A DNA stretch of 64,000 nt from Magnolia sinica (taxonomy: Eukaryota; Streptophyta; Magnoliopsida; Magnoliales; Magnoliaceae), in the NCBI RefSeq assembly GCF_029962835.1, contig NC_080589.1, positions 17,567,586 through 17,631,585 on the forward strand, given 5' to 3'. Positions 38,754-45,182 of the stretch are shown piece after piece (positions within the stretch are counted from its first letter, which is position 1; each line of letters opens with the position of its first letter). The notes below the pieces were generated by a model that made no database searches, was not told the DNA's origin, and was given only the letters and a program-made list of their open reading frames with translations. The position numbers were made by a program, and so were the translations under genes.

Positions 38754-41700
38754 ATCACGAAATTGAATGAGGGAGAGGTCACACGCCCTCCTCTTTTATA
38801 GATCCGAGAAATTTCAAAAATTACAAAAATTCCCGTGTTGTGAACTTTAACGAAAATAGCCCTAGTTTAAATAAAATCAACTAAAACACTCATAATGTGT
38901 CCAAATATAAAATAATAAAAAACTAAATCACAAAATATGATAAAGTCTAAAACTGATGTGGATGATCAACGATCAATGGCCCGATCGTCGCGTCCCTCCG
39001 ATCCAACGGTCTAGATCACTCCATAAAGCAACCCAAGTACATCTTCCGAGTGTGGGGTCTTCCAAATGCTCGCACATGCACATGGGGTCTCCAGCATGAT
39101 CACGAGTACTCGCCTAGCCATAGGGAAATCGGCGTGGCCCGCTTCCTCCTTTGATACATACGTAAGGGTGTACGTGACGTGATGCCCTCATCAGGATGAG
39201 ATTCCAAAGGTTCCACACCAGATCCTAGAGACATCTTGTCCTCCATAAGGGTTCACAGACAAGAAAACCAAGAGAAAACAACTTGAAGAGAGCACCACAA
39301 GATAGAAACAATCACAAATCTACGGAAACTTAGTTTCAGATGATGGAGAGGGTCAAACACTGGCTTATGCATGAAGATCATCCATGAGCACATACATGGC
39401 AAGCTTCGATGTACAGTTAGATCCCCCAGGACCCTAACATGGTATGGTCAACCCTCTCTTTGGCTTTACAGCACCCCCAAATCACTTCCTCTCTTAGAAA
39501 CAACTCCATGAGGAGTCAAATACAGTGAAACCGATCCATCGTCCAAAGAAATAGCTACTGATTTGGGAGAAATCCAAGAAAAATCGAGGTTTAGGGTTTT
39601 TTTTGCTGGAAAAGAAAAATGAATGAAATATATCTCAGATGGGTTCTAAAAATCTCATAAAAATCACCATAATTCTTTTAAATTCAAAATCTATTAAACC
39701 ATGTTCTTCCCGATCAAAACTGAGCTGTACGGACCATACAATAGCTAATGTTAGAAACCGTACAGTTGCTAACATCATCAAACTCATGTAGAGCCATTCA
39801 ACGCGAAGCCCTTTGCTCTAATATCAAGTTGGTTTGAGAGGTTTGGAAGGGAAAGGAAGAAGACTGGTGAAGGAAGGAAAGGAAGAAGAAAAGAGAAGAG
39901 AGTTCTGTGAGAGAAGTCACTTTTATAATATTACTAGAGAACACCTTTACATACTCCTGAAGAGCACAAAAGACTGTGTACACAACACACCCACATACTA
40001 ACATTATATAAGTACATTGCATTATCTTTCTATAATGGCAACTCGTGTGTAGATTATAATTAGCATCCCCACAAAAATAAAAAATAAAAAATAAAAAAAT
40101 GATGATTTTCCATAATTTTGAATATACTAATATGGCTTATGCTATTAGTACATTTATGGCACGGTTTGAAAGACTTATAATTTGGTTTCCTTGCTTCTTC
40201 TTTTTTTTTTGTTTGTTTTTCCAGGGATTTCTACTTGAACATAAGCCTGAGGATGCTGCTGCCATGATTCATATGCTCAACCAGGTGGATCATATATTAT
40301 GCTCAATTCACATTTTGAGGAAGTTAGTAACAACGAACAAGGATTAATTATATGAACTTGATGCCAACGGCATACATTGAATCCTTGAGCCTTGAATGTT
40401 GACAAGTGGGGCCCACTTGTCCCTATTCAAGGTTGAGGACACTGCACAAATCCTAAGCTTGAAGTTCATATGCTTGCTCAGTAATAAGGTGCTAGATAGC
40501 CATTAGAACCGGTCCTTTTCCTCAAAATTTCAATTAAATCGAAACATTTTCAAATGACTTTCTTTAGTCAGTGGGTGCTTTCTACATAGAAGTGATATTC
40601 AGCATTAATCTCTGCTTATGCAACAGATTCTTCCTGATCTGAAGAAGCCACTTATCCCAGCTGAGCTTGAGAAGATGGTTAGTCAGTGGCCTAAAGAGGT
40701 GGTAAAGCGGCAAAAGAAAGAAGAAGACAGGAAGGTATTCATTTTTGTACTTAATTTTTATGGTGGATTTTCAATCTTAAAAGGGTTATCTTTTACTAAT
40801 AGTGTCAAGAATGGGTTATTGGTACAAGTTGAATTCACCAAGTTGATTCGGAGCTTGGCCATTTCAACTTGGTTTGCTCTTATCTGAGTGTAAAGTTGGC
40901 AAGACGACCATAAACTCAACTGATTGTTTTTTATTTAAAGCATCCCAGGTTCAATTCAATTGATTTAACAAATATTTTACAATTTGTCGCCAGTTTTGTG
41001 CCACAAAACCAAAAGCTTCAGTTACACTTCCTGATCACATTGTCTTTGATTTTGTTGATTTATGGATGAATTTTGTAATTTTAACCCATGCATCCATGGA
41101 TGCACACAATAGGGTACCCTAGCTCTCTGTTTCTTTTTCTTTCATTCTTTTTTTTCTTCCAAAACCTGTTTCACTGATCTCATTTCAATCTTGGACCGTA
41201 TGATTTTCAAGTTCATTGCTAGGTTTTGGAGATTGGTCTGGATACTACAGGCGGAATTCAACTGGCCCAGGCTGTTCTGATTTTAATGCATTGTGAATAT
41301 GGTGTCTCTTTCTAATATTCACTCTCCCCCAGTCTTTTCACAATCACGTTTCTTGGTCACCACTCACCTGTCTCCCTAGCCACGTTTCATTGGATTCAAT
41401 GAGAAGGGGAGAGACTTGCACTTTTTCTTTTTTGGTTTGTTTTACATACCCACACCGCATGGGCACTCAATCCCATGATCTTAGTGTTGAAACCGAGTCT
41501 ATCTACCACTGAGTCATGGAGCCGGACCCAGACAAAAAAAAAAGGGTCTTGCACTCATTAATCCCTGCGACTGCCTTATTGAATACTCAATTGCTGGTGA
41601 CATTGAAAGACTATTGTTTTGTTTTTCTCTGGTCCACCACCTCTTTGTCTGCCACCCCAATTGGGACTTCTTTCATAGCATTTTTAGTGGAACCAATCTG

Positions 41701-42069
41701 CTGTGTTTGTTGCAGCTTGGAAAACAGAGACTGCATTAGGCTCCTTTTTCATCCCAAACTAAATTGAGACAGCAATGGTTCATATCTGTTATTGTCTCAC
41801 TACTGATCTGGATGGAGTATGCCCCATCCATGGCTAAAATCAGAAACACTCGAGAATGCCTTTGTATAAAAACGTTCTTGTTCTTGCTTATTCTCATTTT
41901 TATTCAAGCACCTTTACTCTTGGATTCTTGTTCTGTTTATGCTGGCCAGGCACTAGCTAGTTCCTTGAGAAAAGACATCCCAGCGATGGTTGACTCTCTG
42001 CTGAAAATGGGTTTAGAGGTGATGGTGGATATGAAAATTTTATTCGAGAAAGAAGGCATTCCATCCTAA
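14841..42069 (+). CDS. PPR/TPR-like helical-repeat protein, probably mitochondrial, 11 exons
   Basis: Eleven exons join in frame to 1254 bp (417 codons plus stop): 14841-15042, 15559-15687, 24299-24450, 24605-24698, 27023-27093, 27211-27317, 29370-29491, 31605-31693, 40225-40284, 40627-40734, 41950-42069. Every intron reads GT..AG and codon phase carries across each joint. The start is ATG 14841 (or 14847) after a GA-rich leader; an in-frame ATG at 14715 precedes that leader and is less likely. Residues 1-67 are rich in Ser, Arg and Phe with few acidic residues and a Gln run, as in a mitochondrial targeting peptide. From about residue 112 the protein is an array of amphipathic helix pairs ([40 protein letters not shown]), ending in a charged helix ([12 protein letters not shown]). 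This suits the PPR/TPR superfamily, whose plant members usually bind organelle RNA, but the repeats are degenerate and the exact orthologue is not recognised. Introns 2 and 8 are each about 8.5 kb because of transposons. Confidence 0.8.
15049..15107. repeat. (CT)n microsatellite in intron 1 of the PPR-like gene
   Basis: About 29 CT units begin just after the splice donor of exon 1 (GT at 15043). A frame read straight through it gives a Ser-Leu repeat, an artefact of unspliced DNA. Intron 1 also holds two GTGGGCCCC blocks (near 15278 and 15485) from the foldback family. Confidence 0.92.
18237..20960 (+). mobile_element. Chromovirus-type Ty3/gypsy pol fragment (CRM/Galadriel-like)
   Basis: The coding remnant starts inside reverse transcriptase ([20 protein letters not shown]) and continues [36 protein letters not shown] and YFDDILIYS. 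RNase H follows ([33 protein letters not shown]), then integrase ([45 protein letters not shown]). The last part ([28 protein letters not shown] near 20815-20930) resembles the chromodomain-like tail of CRM-type chromoviruses. Breaks include a frame change near 18885, a stop at 19112-19114, a stop near 19336 and others. RNase H has CYASGVGIG where the family has CDASG, so a catalytic Asp is lost. Gag, protease and a 5' LTR are missing. Confidence 0.85.
20961..21580 (+). repeat. Probable 3' LTR region of the chromovirus fragment
   Basis: Beyond the chromodomain-like tail the sequence becomes non-coding. It contains a promoter-like 'ttttattataaataggc' at 21346-21362, then an AATAAAA signal in 'gaagattaataaaaattt' near 21390, the usual promoter and polyadenylation arrangement of a plant LTR. 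Exact ends were not determined, since no second LTR is present for comparison. Confidence 0.45.
21581..21880. other. Unassigned segment between chromovirus and L1 RT
   Basis: Contains 'cccacgcacgtgcgtcagg' and 'ccacacacgtggactgccgt', short GC-rich palindromic blocks. No gene is recognised. It may be LTR or leader sequence of the chromovirus. Confidence 0.3.
22701..23066. other. Intron 2 sequence with TTAGGG-like degenerate runs
   Basis: G-rich degenerate repeats such as 'ggttagggctgga' and 'gtttagggtttagggtag' (22978-22996) occur between the L1 and the copia LTR. Only about two perfect telomere-like units are present. No gene seen. Confidence 0.45.
23067..23442 (-). mobile_element. Isolated Ty1/copia-type LTR with PBS-like and PPT-like flanks
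   Basis: On the minus strand the segment starts TGTATTGTAAAGAGG after the purine run 'gtctaagtgggaa' (23443-23455) and ends 'ctgtctccatca'. It is followed by 'actatgatatcatagcccc' (23048-23066), a mutated form of the ACT-TGGTATCAGAGC primer-binding site for initiator Met tRNA used by plant copia elements. AATAAAA and 'ctctatttattg' lie inside. No copia coding region is found next to it. Confidence 0.55.
23570..23625. repeat. (GAA)n-rich purine tract
   Basis: Imperfect GAA/TAGAAGAAG repeats in intron 2. Open frames over it encode only Arg/Lys repeats. Confidence 0.85.
24795..25215. mobile_element. Foldback MITE-like element in intron 4 of the PPR-like gene
   Basis: A GTGGGCCCCACC centre (25007-25018) is flanked by partly inverted arms: 'tcaggtgggccccaccaag' and 'atggtatggcccacctgag' pair with each other, and GGGTCACACC/CCCACC blocks recur. 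It belongs to the GTGGG/CCCAC family but differs in the interior from the copy at 29.5 kb. Termini unclear. Confidence 0.55.
25440..26760 (-). mobile_element. L1-type LINE 3' part, split by a hAT-type element
   Basis: The minus strand at 26728-26432 encodes the zinc-binding C-terminal domain common in plant L1 proteins: [39 protein letters not shown] (Cys-x2-Cys...His...His-x4-Cys pattern) and [14 protein letters not shown]. After the hAT-type insertion at 25603-26385 the sequence continues with a T/C-rich tail and 'tcaataaagtttctcatc' near 25450, a likely LINE 3' end with polyadenylation signal. It is antisense in intron 4 and has no RT domain attached. Confidence 0.8.
25603..26385. mobile_element. 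Non-coding hAT-type element, CGATAT-rich ends, copy 1
   Basis: The left end is 'caatgttttaaatatcgac'; the right end is 'ccaatatttcgaacactg', which inverted reads cagtgttcgaaatattgg. The flanks are ccccagac (25595-25602) and ccctagac (26386-26393), an 8 bp target duplication with one mismatch. A short CAGTG-type inverted end plus 8 bp duplication is the hAT signature. The interior has 'gatatatcccacgatatat' repeats near the left end and AT-rich non-coding DNA with no transposase. It sits inside the LINE at 25440-26760. Confidence 0.8.
27491..28054. mobile_element. Probable hAT-type element with TAGGGYTGTC ends and internal microsatellites
   Basis: The left end 'tagggttgtcgattgtg' and right end 'acccgttgacagcccta' form an inverted repeat. 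Sub-terminal sequence is rich in GGGTCCGG/CCCGACC-type words, common in plant non-autonomous hAT elements. It carries (CA)n at 27620-27662 and TA/TG repeats at 27680-27745. No clear 8 bp duplication is visible, so the class is inferred from the ends. It lies in intron 6. Confidence 0.5.
27620..27745. repeat. (CA)n and (TA)n compound microsatellite
   Basis: About 20 CA units, then CATATA/TGTG and TA repeats. Frames over it give His-Thr or Tyr-Ile repeats on both strands and are artefacts. Confidence 0.95.
28801..28888. repeat. Perfect 44 bp tandem duplication
   Basis: Two identical 44 bp copies (28801-28844 and 28845-28888), each beginning 'tatcaagtcctcctaagag' and ending 'aaagtgtgctta', lie in intron 6. 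No mismatch between copies indicates a recent duplication. Confidence 0.92.
29545..30125. mobile_element. Foldback MITE-like element in intron 7, best-preserved family member
   Basis: The left arm runs 'ctaggtgcagccc', 'gggcccaccttgatgtac', 'ttttgccaggtcattttag', 'tcttgtggaccacacc'. The right arm repeats this inverted: 'ggtgtggtccacctgagat', 'gccctaaaatgagctgg', 'catcaaggtgggcccc', 'ggccacacctaat'. The centre holds an imperfect direct duplication of about 85 bp containing 'ttattttccatc' and 'gttgataaggtcac' (29750-29905). It has no gene and makes one very long hairpin. Confidence 0.75.
30430..31340 (+). mobile_element. L1-type LINE fragment in intron 7
   Basis: In shifting frames the plus strand reads [35 protein letters not shown] and then a degraded [17 protein letters not shown] stretch, the region just after the RT active site in plant L1 polyproteins. 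It is broken by frameshifts and stops and lacks the YADD motif. The 3' part (31140-31340) ends with 'ctaataaaatttcatc' and an A-rich tail, consistent with a LINE 3' terminus. Sense orientation within the host gene. Confidence 0.65.
31060..31130. repeat. GT-rich and (TTC)n tract
   Basis: 'atgtatgtgcgtgtgtgtg' followed by a CTT/TTC run and polyT. Simple sequence within the LINE 3' part. Confidence 0.85.
31955..32785. mobile_element. CGATA-rich non-coding element, second family
   Basis: The segment is full of 'gataccgataacgctgatag', 'caatgtatcaatatcgc' and 'atcggcgatatcgatattg', and ends 'acttcaaacactg' (32761-32773), the same CACTG end as the hAT-type elements. In inverted orientation it is homologous to 53460-54360. 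No gene is present and target duplications could not be matched. It lies in intron 8. Confidence 0.55.
32945..33180. mobile_element. Half-element of the GTGGGCCCCAC foldback family
   Basis: Contains 'tgtggtgtggtccacctgag', 'ccctaaaatgatctgg' and 'gaggtgggccccatgg', the right arm of the element at 29545-30125. The opposite arm is missing. Confidence 0.65.
33442..33673 (-). repeat. 3' LTR of the copia element
   Basis: 232 bp. It contains an extra segment near 33515-33555 ('gtgtgttagaacattttgc') not present in the other LTR; otherwise the two align throughout. The minus-strand start reads TATAGAAAG where a TG would be expected. Confidence 0.85.
34044..35350 (-). pseudogene. Copia reverse transcriptase and RNase H remnant
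   Basis: On the minus strand the RT opens with [40 protein letters not shown] and [19 protein letters not shown] (family: [13 protein letters not shown], so the catalytic Asp is Asn here). A stop follows [15 protein letters not shown] at 34736, with frame breaks through the region that should hold YVDD. RNase H is recognisable at 34334-34044: [53 protein letters not shown]. It could not give active enzyme. Confidence 0.85.
35400..36258 (-). pseudogene. Copia integrase remnant
   Basis: The minus strand encodes the integrase core in pieces: [43 protein letters not shown] and [20 protein letters not shown] (DDE residues: Asp in FIDD, Asp in HSDNGG, Glu in GIVERK). Stops interrupt it, for example inside the FIDDCT-MT segment near 36180. 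The C-terminal part with [18 protein letters not shown] continues to about 35560. Confidence 0.82.
36259..37285 (-). pseudogene. Copia zinc knuckle, protease and GAG-pre-integrase region
   Basis: On the minus strand a degenerate zinc knuckle ([15 protein letters not shown], with one Cys replaced by Tyr) precedes [11 protein letters not shown]. Then comes the protease active site [12 protein letters not shown] near 36780, the downstream [14 protein letters not shown], and the GAG-pre-integrase signature [14 protein letters not shown] with its Cys/His residues. The 258-codon open frame (36259-37035) is the longest surviving part of the element. The catalytic Asp-Ser-Gly is intact. Confidence 0.85.
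37290..37640. repeat. Dispersed repeat with SINE-like B-box, inserted in the copia gag
   Basis: The copia gag reading breaks here and resumes on the other side with [14 protein letters not shown]. On the minus strand the insert has 'gaggtctcgtgttcgagac', a match to a Pol III B-box (GGTTCGANNCC-like), and two tandem copies of a block with 'acacttggggtgggcggcc'. The family is shared with 13215-13465. It is a candidate tRNA-derived SINE, but a clear A-box, tail and target duplication were not found. Confidence 0.55.
37641..39246 (-). pseudogene. Copia gag remnant
   Basis: A start at ATG 39246 (minus strand) gives [20 protein letters not shown]. After about 1 kb of interrupting sequence the capsid part follows: [20 protein letters not shown] near 38150 and [20 protein letters not shown] near 37800. 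The order is that of copia gag. The region 38200-39190 does not read as gag and contains a (CT)n tract and 'ggtttagggttagggtttgg', so a second insertion or a captured sequence sits there. Confidence 0.65.
38704..38752. repeat. (CT)n microsatellite
   Basis: About 24 CT units within the non-gag insert of the copia element. Confidence 0.93.
39830..40034 (-). repeat. 5' LTR of the copia element
   Basis: 205 bp, aligning with 33442-33673 except for a missing block of about 40 bp. The neighbouring primer-binding-site remnant at 39815-39829 fixes the orientation as minus. Only about 190 bp separate this LTR from exon 9 of the host gene. Confidence 0.85.
41440..41530 (-). mobile_element. SINE-like sequence in intron 10
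   Basis: Read on the minus strand: 'ccatgactcagtggtagat', 'ctcggtttcaacactaag', 'catgggattgagtgccc', then 'gcggtgtgggtatgtaaa'. The pattern of an A-box-like TGACTCAGTGGTAGA followed about 35 bp later by a B-box-like GGGATTGAGTGCC is a tRNA-derived promoter. The same sequence occurs at 43775-43860 and 52000-52138. Confidence 0.65.
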
Positions 42070-43774
42070 AAGAGAGAAAAATAGTTGAAGGGAAGTGGAA
42101 AGCAGCATCACGTGTGGAATATTTCAATATTGGCACGTTTAACTCCAGCATCGACTTGAGGATGACTATGAATTGGTTTTTTCTCGGAGTAAAATGTCAA
42201 AGATTCAAGCTCCATGGTGTTTGTTCAGAGGGAATTGTTTCATCATTCTAGCAAGTTGTATTTGGTATATGTAGTTCAATTTTATTTTGATCGATGGTGT
42301 TTTGGGCCTCTATAATATTTGAATTTCGTTGGAGATAACAGCAGAAAATGGAATTTTTGCTCTAATTAGAGAACTTTTTTTTATTGAAGCATACTCTTCC
42401 TTAAGTTTTTCCCCTGTACTAGGAATGTTTGTGACTGGGCAGCGCATGTCTCTATTTAAGTAGAAATTTATATGTGAGGGTAAATATAACCTTTTCAATT
42501 AAGACATGGTCATGGTCTAGAAGTTTTTTGCTTGTCCATGGACCATTGATATGGTGGATCACTGTTTGGATGATGTCAGCGGCCAGGAATGGGTGGTTAA
42601 AAGACATTGAACAAACATACGAACCATGTGTCCAATTCAATGGGCATGAACTGACCTCAAACTAGGAATGCTTAATGGCAAGGATACGACTGGATAGGGT
42701 CCCACAATTAAGGTTGGTTTGCATGCAAGGGGAATCTGGATATATCATTCCTATAGTTCATTTTAAGCGTCTGTGATTGGTTCGGCCAAAGTGCCGAAGG
42801 GGTAAGCAGTGATAAAATGCTAAATTGGTGTGAATTTCTAACAATTCTTCCTTGCCTGCACTACCCGATCTGATCCATTTCTGCTCATGAAAACATGATT
42901 ATTGATTAATGAAGAGGTTTATTTGCATGGCTCTGGGTGGCGCTAGAAGATGGGCTTCCTGATCTCTAGCATTGCCAGCACAAGAGTGCCATGATCTAGA
43001 ATAATCAGGGCAGTTAATCTTTGATGCTTACTGTAGATAGATCATCTGGCTATCTCCAATGTCACATTAGACAATGGTATGCAAATGGGAAATTGAAACA
43101 TTGCATTGATCTACCCGCAAGGATCTTTACGCCCAGCTCAGACAAGGTGGGGAGGGGAAAAAAACAACCCGGAAAGAACTGCAAGGATCTTCGAATTACT
43201 TCTAAATTTGAGCCACATCGTGCCTAATGGACCAGCCGTCTTGATATCCCATGTTGTACCATGTCTCCGTGGACACTAGTGATTTGTTACTGCTGGCTCC
43301 ATATCTACTCCTTTGCAAGCATAGTAGTTTAGGTAGAGGTCTGCTAAATCCACAGGCATGTGGAGCCCTACACAGCGTGACCGCATGAGATCCAAGCTTT
43401 CAATTAGGTGGACCACATAGATCGTCTAGCCTTAATAGTTACATGGTATCCACATTAAGGGTGATCAAAGCTGTTAAATAGAGTGGACCACCATGTGCAT
43501 GAGCCATACCATAAATCATGGAAATTCGGGCATCAAATGTAATATTAGAAAAATTAAAGTTAACAAGGAACACCACTCGAGGGAAGTGCACGATCCAGAT
43601 AACTATAATCAGCCAATTGCATGGTTCTTGAGCTATGTCGATCCACAGTGGTCCACTAACTTGACAGTCACAACATCACCCTAAACGTATACCTTCATAT
43701 GCATGGTGGAGATTTTAGGCCGGATCCTCTACAACTGTTGTAGATTAAACATTACCCTACAAAACTTCTTTATT

Positions 43775-43860
43775 TCTTCACGACACACACACACACACCA
43801 TAACCCATGACCTCTGTGTTGAAACTCTTGTGAGTCTACCTCTGAGCCATGAGTAGGACC
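43775..43860 (-). mobile_element. SINE-like sequence, intergenic
   Basis: On the minus strand it reads 'actcatggctcagaggtag', 'actcacaagagtttcaacac', 'gaggtcatgggtta' and a (TG)n run. It is the same family as 41440-41530, with a decayed B-box. Confidence 0.6.
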
Positions 43861-43919
43861 CTACAAAACTTATTCACATGCATTTAGAGCATATTCATTT
43901 ACATTTAACCTTATTCTTT

Positions 43920-44100
43920 TAAAACTATCCCTAAAACTTTCATATGTTTTGGTGGTGGTTCATTGTTTTCTATTGGTGTTGGCAGTGTGGCCCACCTGAT
44001 GATTGGATCAGGTTGATTTTTGGCCAGCCCATTTTCATGGTGGGTGACCCTACTTGATGGGTCGAATGCCATACACATGACAGAAGGCCCCATGCACTGC
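43920..44100. repeat. Fragment of the foldback MITE family
   Basis: 'gtgtggcccacctgatgat', 'ggatcaggttgatttttgg', 'tgacagaaggccccatgcac' and the inverted counterparts suggest a shortened member of the GTGGG/CCCAC family. Confidence 0.45.
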
Positions 44101-45182
44101 TAGTTGCACAAAATTCTCATCCATAATAGTAGAAGAACCAGCCCCAACTGGGTAACTTCGGTATGGTCATTTAACCTAATAATCAAACCAATTATTGCAA
44201 TTCAACCAAATAGCGTTGTGAAAAATATAATAATCTCAAGGTTACAAAACAGCACCTTCCATTTGAGCTACAAAAACGACTCTAAATCAAACACTAGTTT
44301 TAGTGCAAGTGACTATTGAAACACGAGGTATAATACAATGCTCAGGACCCAGGTCTGTACAATATGTTCATATTTTTAGTTTGTCAAGTGGAACCTATGG
44401 TTTAGTGAACAAAACTGTTGAAACAATGGGCCTCGCCATGGATGGCCCATGCAGCCAATCCCCCAAGATCGAAAGATCCTAGTTATTGAATATTTGGCCT
44501 CTCTTCTGGTTGAATGCAAGCTGTTTCCATATTTTCTTTCCAAGTTGCCCATCCAAGGAATTTTCCATCTGGGAGTGGGACCATAATATCAATCGTTTGG
44601 ATCACTGAACTGTGAACCCCACCCGTACCGAGTAAAAAACCATACTGTACAAACTTTCAGCCTGAGGAGCATATCATACCTCTTCAAACACAAGTTATAG
44701 GCCCACAAAACAAATGAAGATCCCCTTCCTGGGGTAGAATATCAACCATTGTAGCTATCAAGATCGATCTTTTCACTAATTAATCTGTGGAATTAACAAA
44801 TGATACTGACATGAATGTAATTCACAAGAGTAACAATGTCAAGGAGGAACACTTGAATTGCATACAAGATCATGATATATTTTATCAGATCTTACTATCC
44901 TGAGCAGCGTCCCATTTTCAACACTAGAAAATAGTAAAGAAAAATAAAATAAAATATACAAATCAAAGAAGCTACTTTTGTAACCTATAACAAGGCGTAC
45001 CATCCAAAATAAAATTAAAAAAAAAAAAATTTAACCAAAAAATGGAATTTAAAAAAGAAGAAGAAGAAGAAGATAGATTATACCTCACCATACACTTTCT
45101 GACATTCCGGGCTGATCACAAAATGCCACTCACAATAAAAGCACCTCACAAAACCAAGTCTCTGGCTTGTGGGCAGACAGTT

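Larger units (their letters stand above)
33442..40034 (-). mobile_element. Ty1/copia retrotransposon, nearly full length but dead, antisense in intron 8
   Basis: Both LTRs are present: 33442-33673 (3' LTR) and 39830-40034 (5' LTR), sharing 'tggtttgagaggtttggaag', 'tactcctgaagagcacaaaa' and 'aagtacattgca'. Next to the 5' LTR, 'gctctaatatcaagt' (39815-39829) is the reverse complement of a copia primer-binding site (ACTTGATATTAGAGC, compare ACTTGGTATCAGAGC). Next to the 3' LTR, the minus strand has the purine run CTTGAGGAG. Gag, protease, integrase, RT and RNase H follow in copia order. Stops, frameshifts, a second repeat in gag and unequal LTR length (232 against 205 bp) show it is old. No matching 5 bp target duplication was found. 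Confidence 0.9.
42070..45182. other. Intergenic region between two convergent genes
   Basis: Both flanking genes end here: the PPR-like gene stops at 42069 (plus) and the kinase gene stops at 45183 (minus), so this stretch holds both 3' UTRs. No further gene is credible. It contains GTGGACC/CCCACC foldback fragments (43340-43700 and 43920-44100) and one SINE-like copy (43775-43860). Terminators or polyadenylation sites could not be placed with confidence. Confidence 0.6.

Noticed and set aside
41440..41530. Possible tRNA gene on the minus strand
   Set aside because: A-box and B-box words are present but there is no cloverleaf with a paired acceptor stem. Two more copies with the same downstream sequence show a SINE-like repeat.
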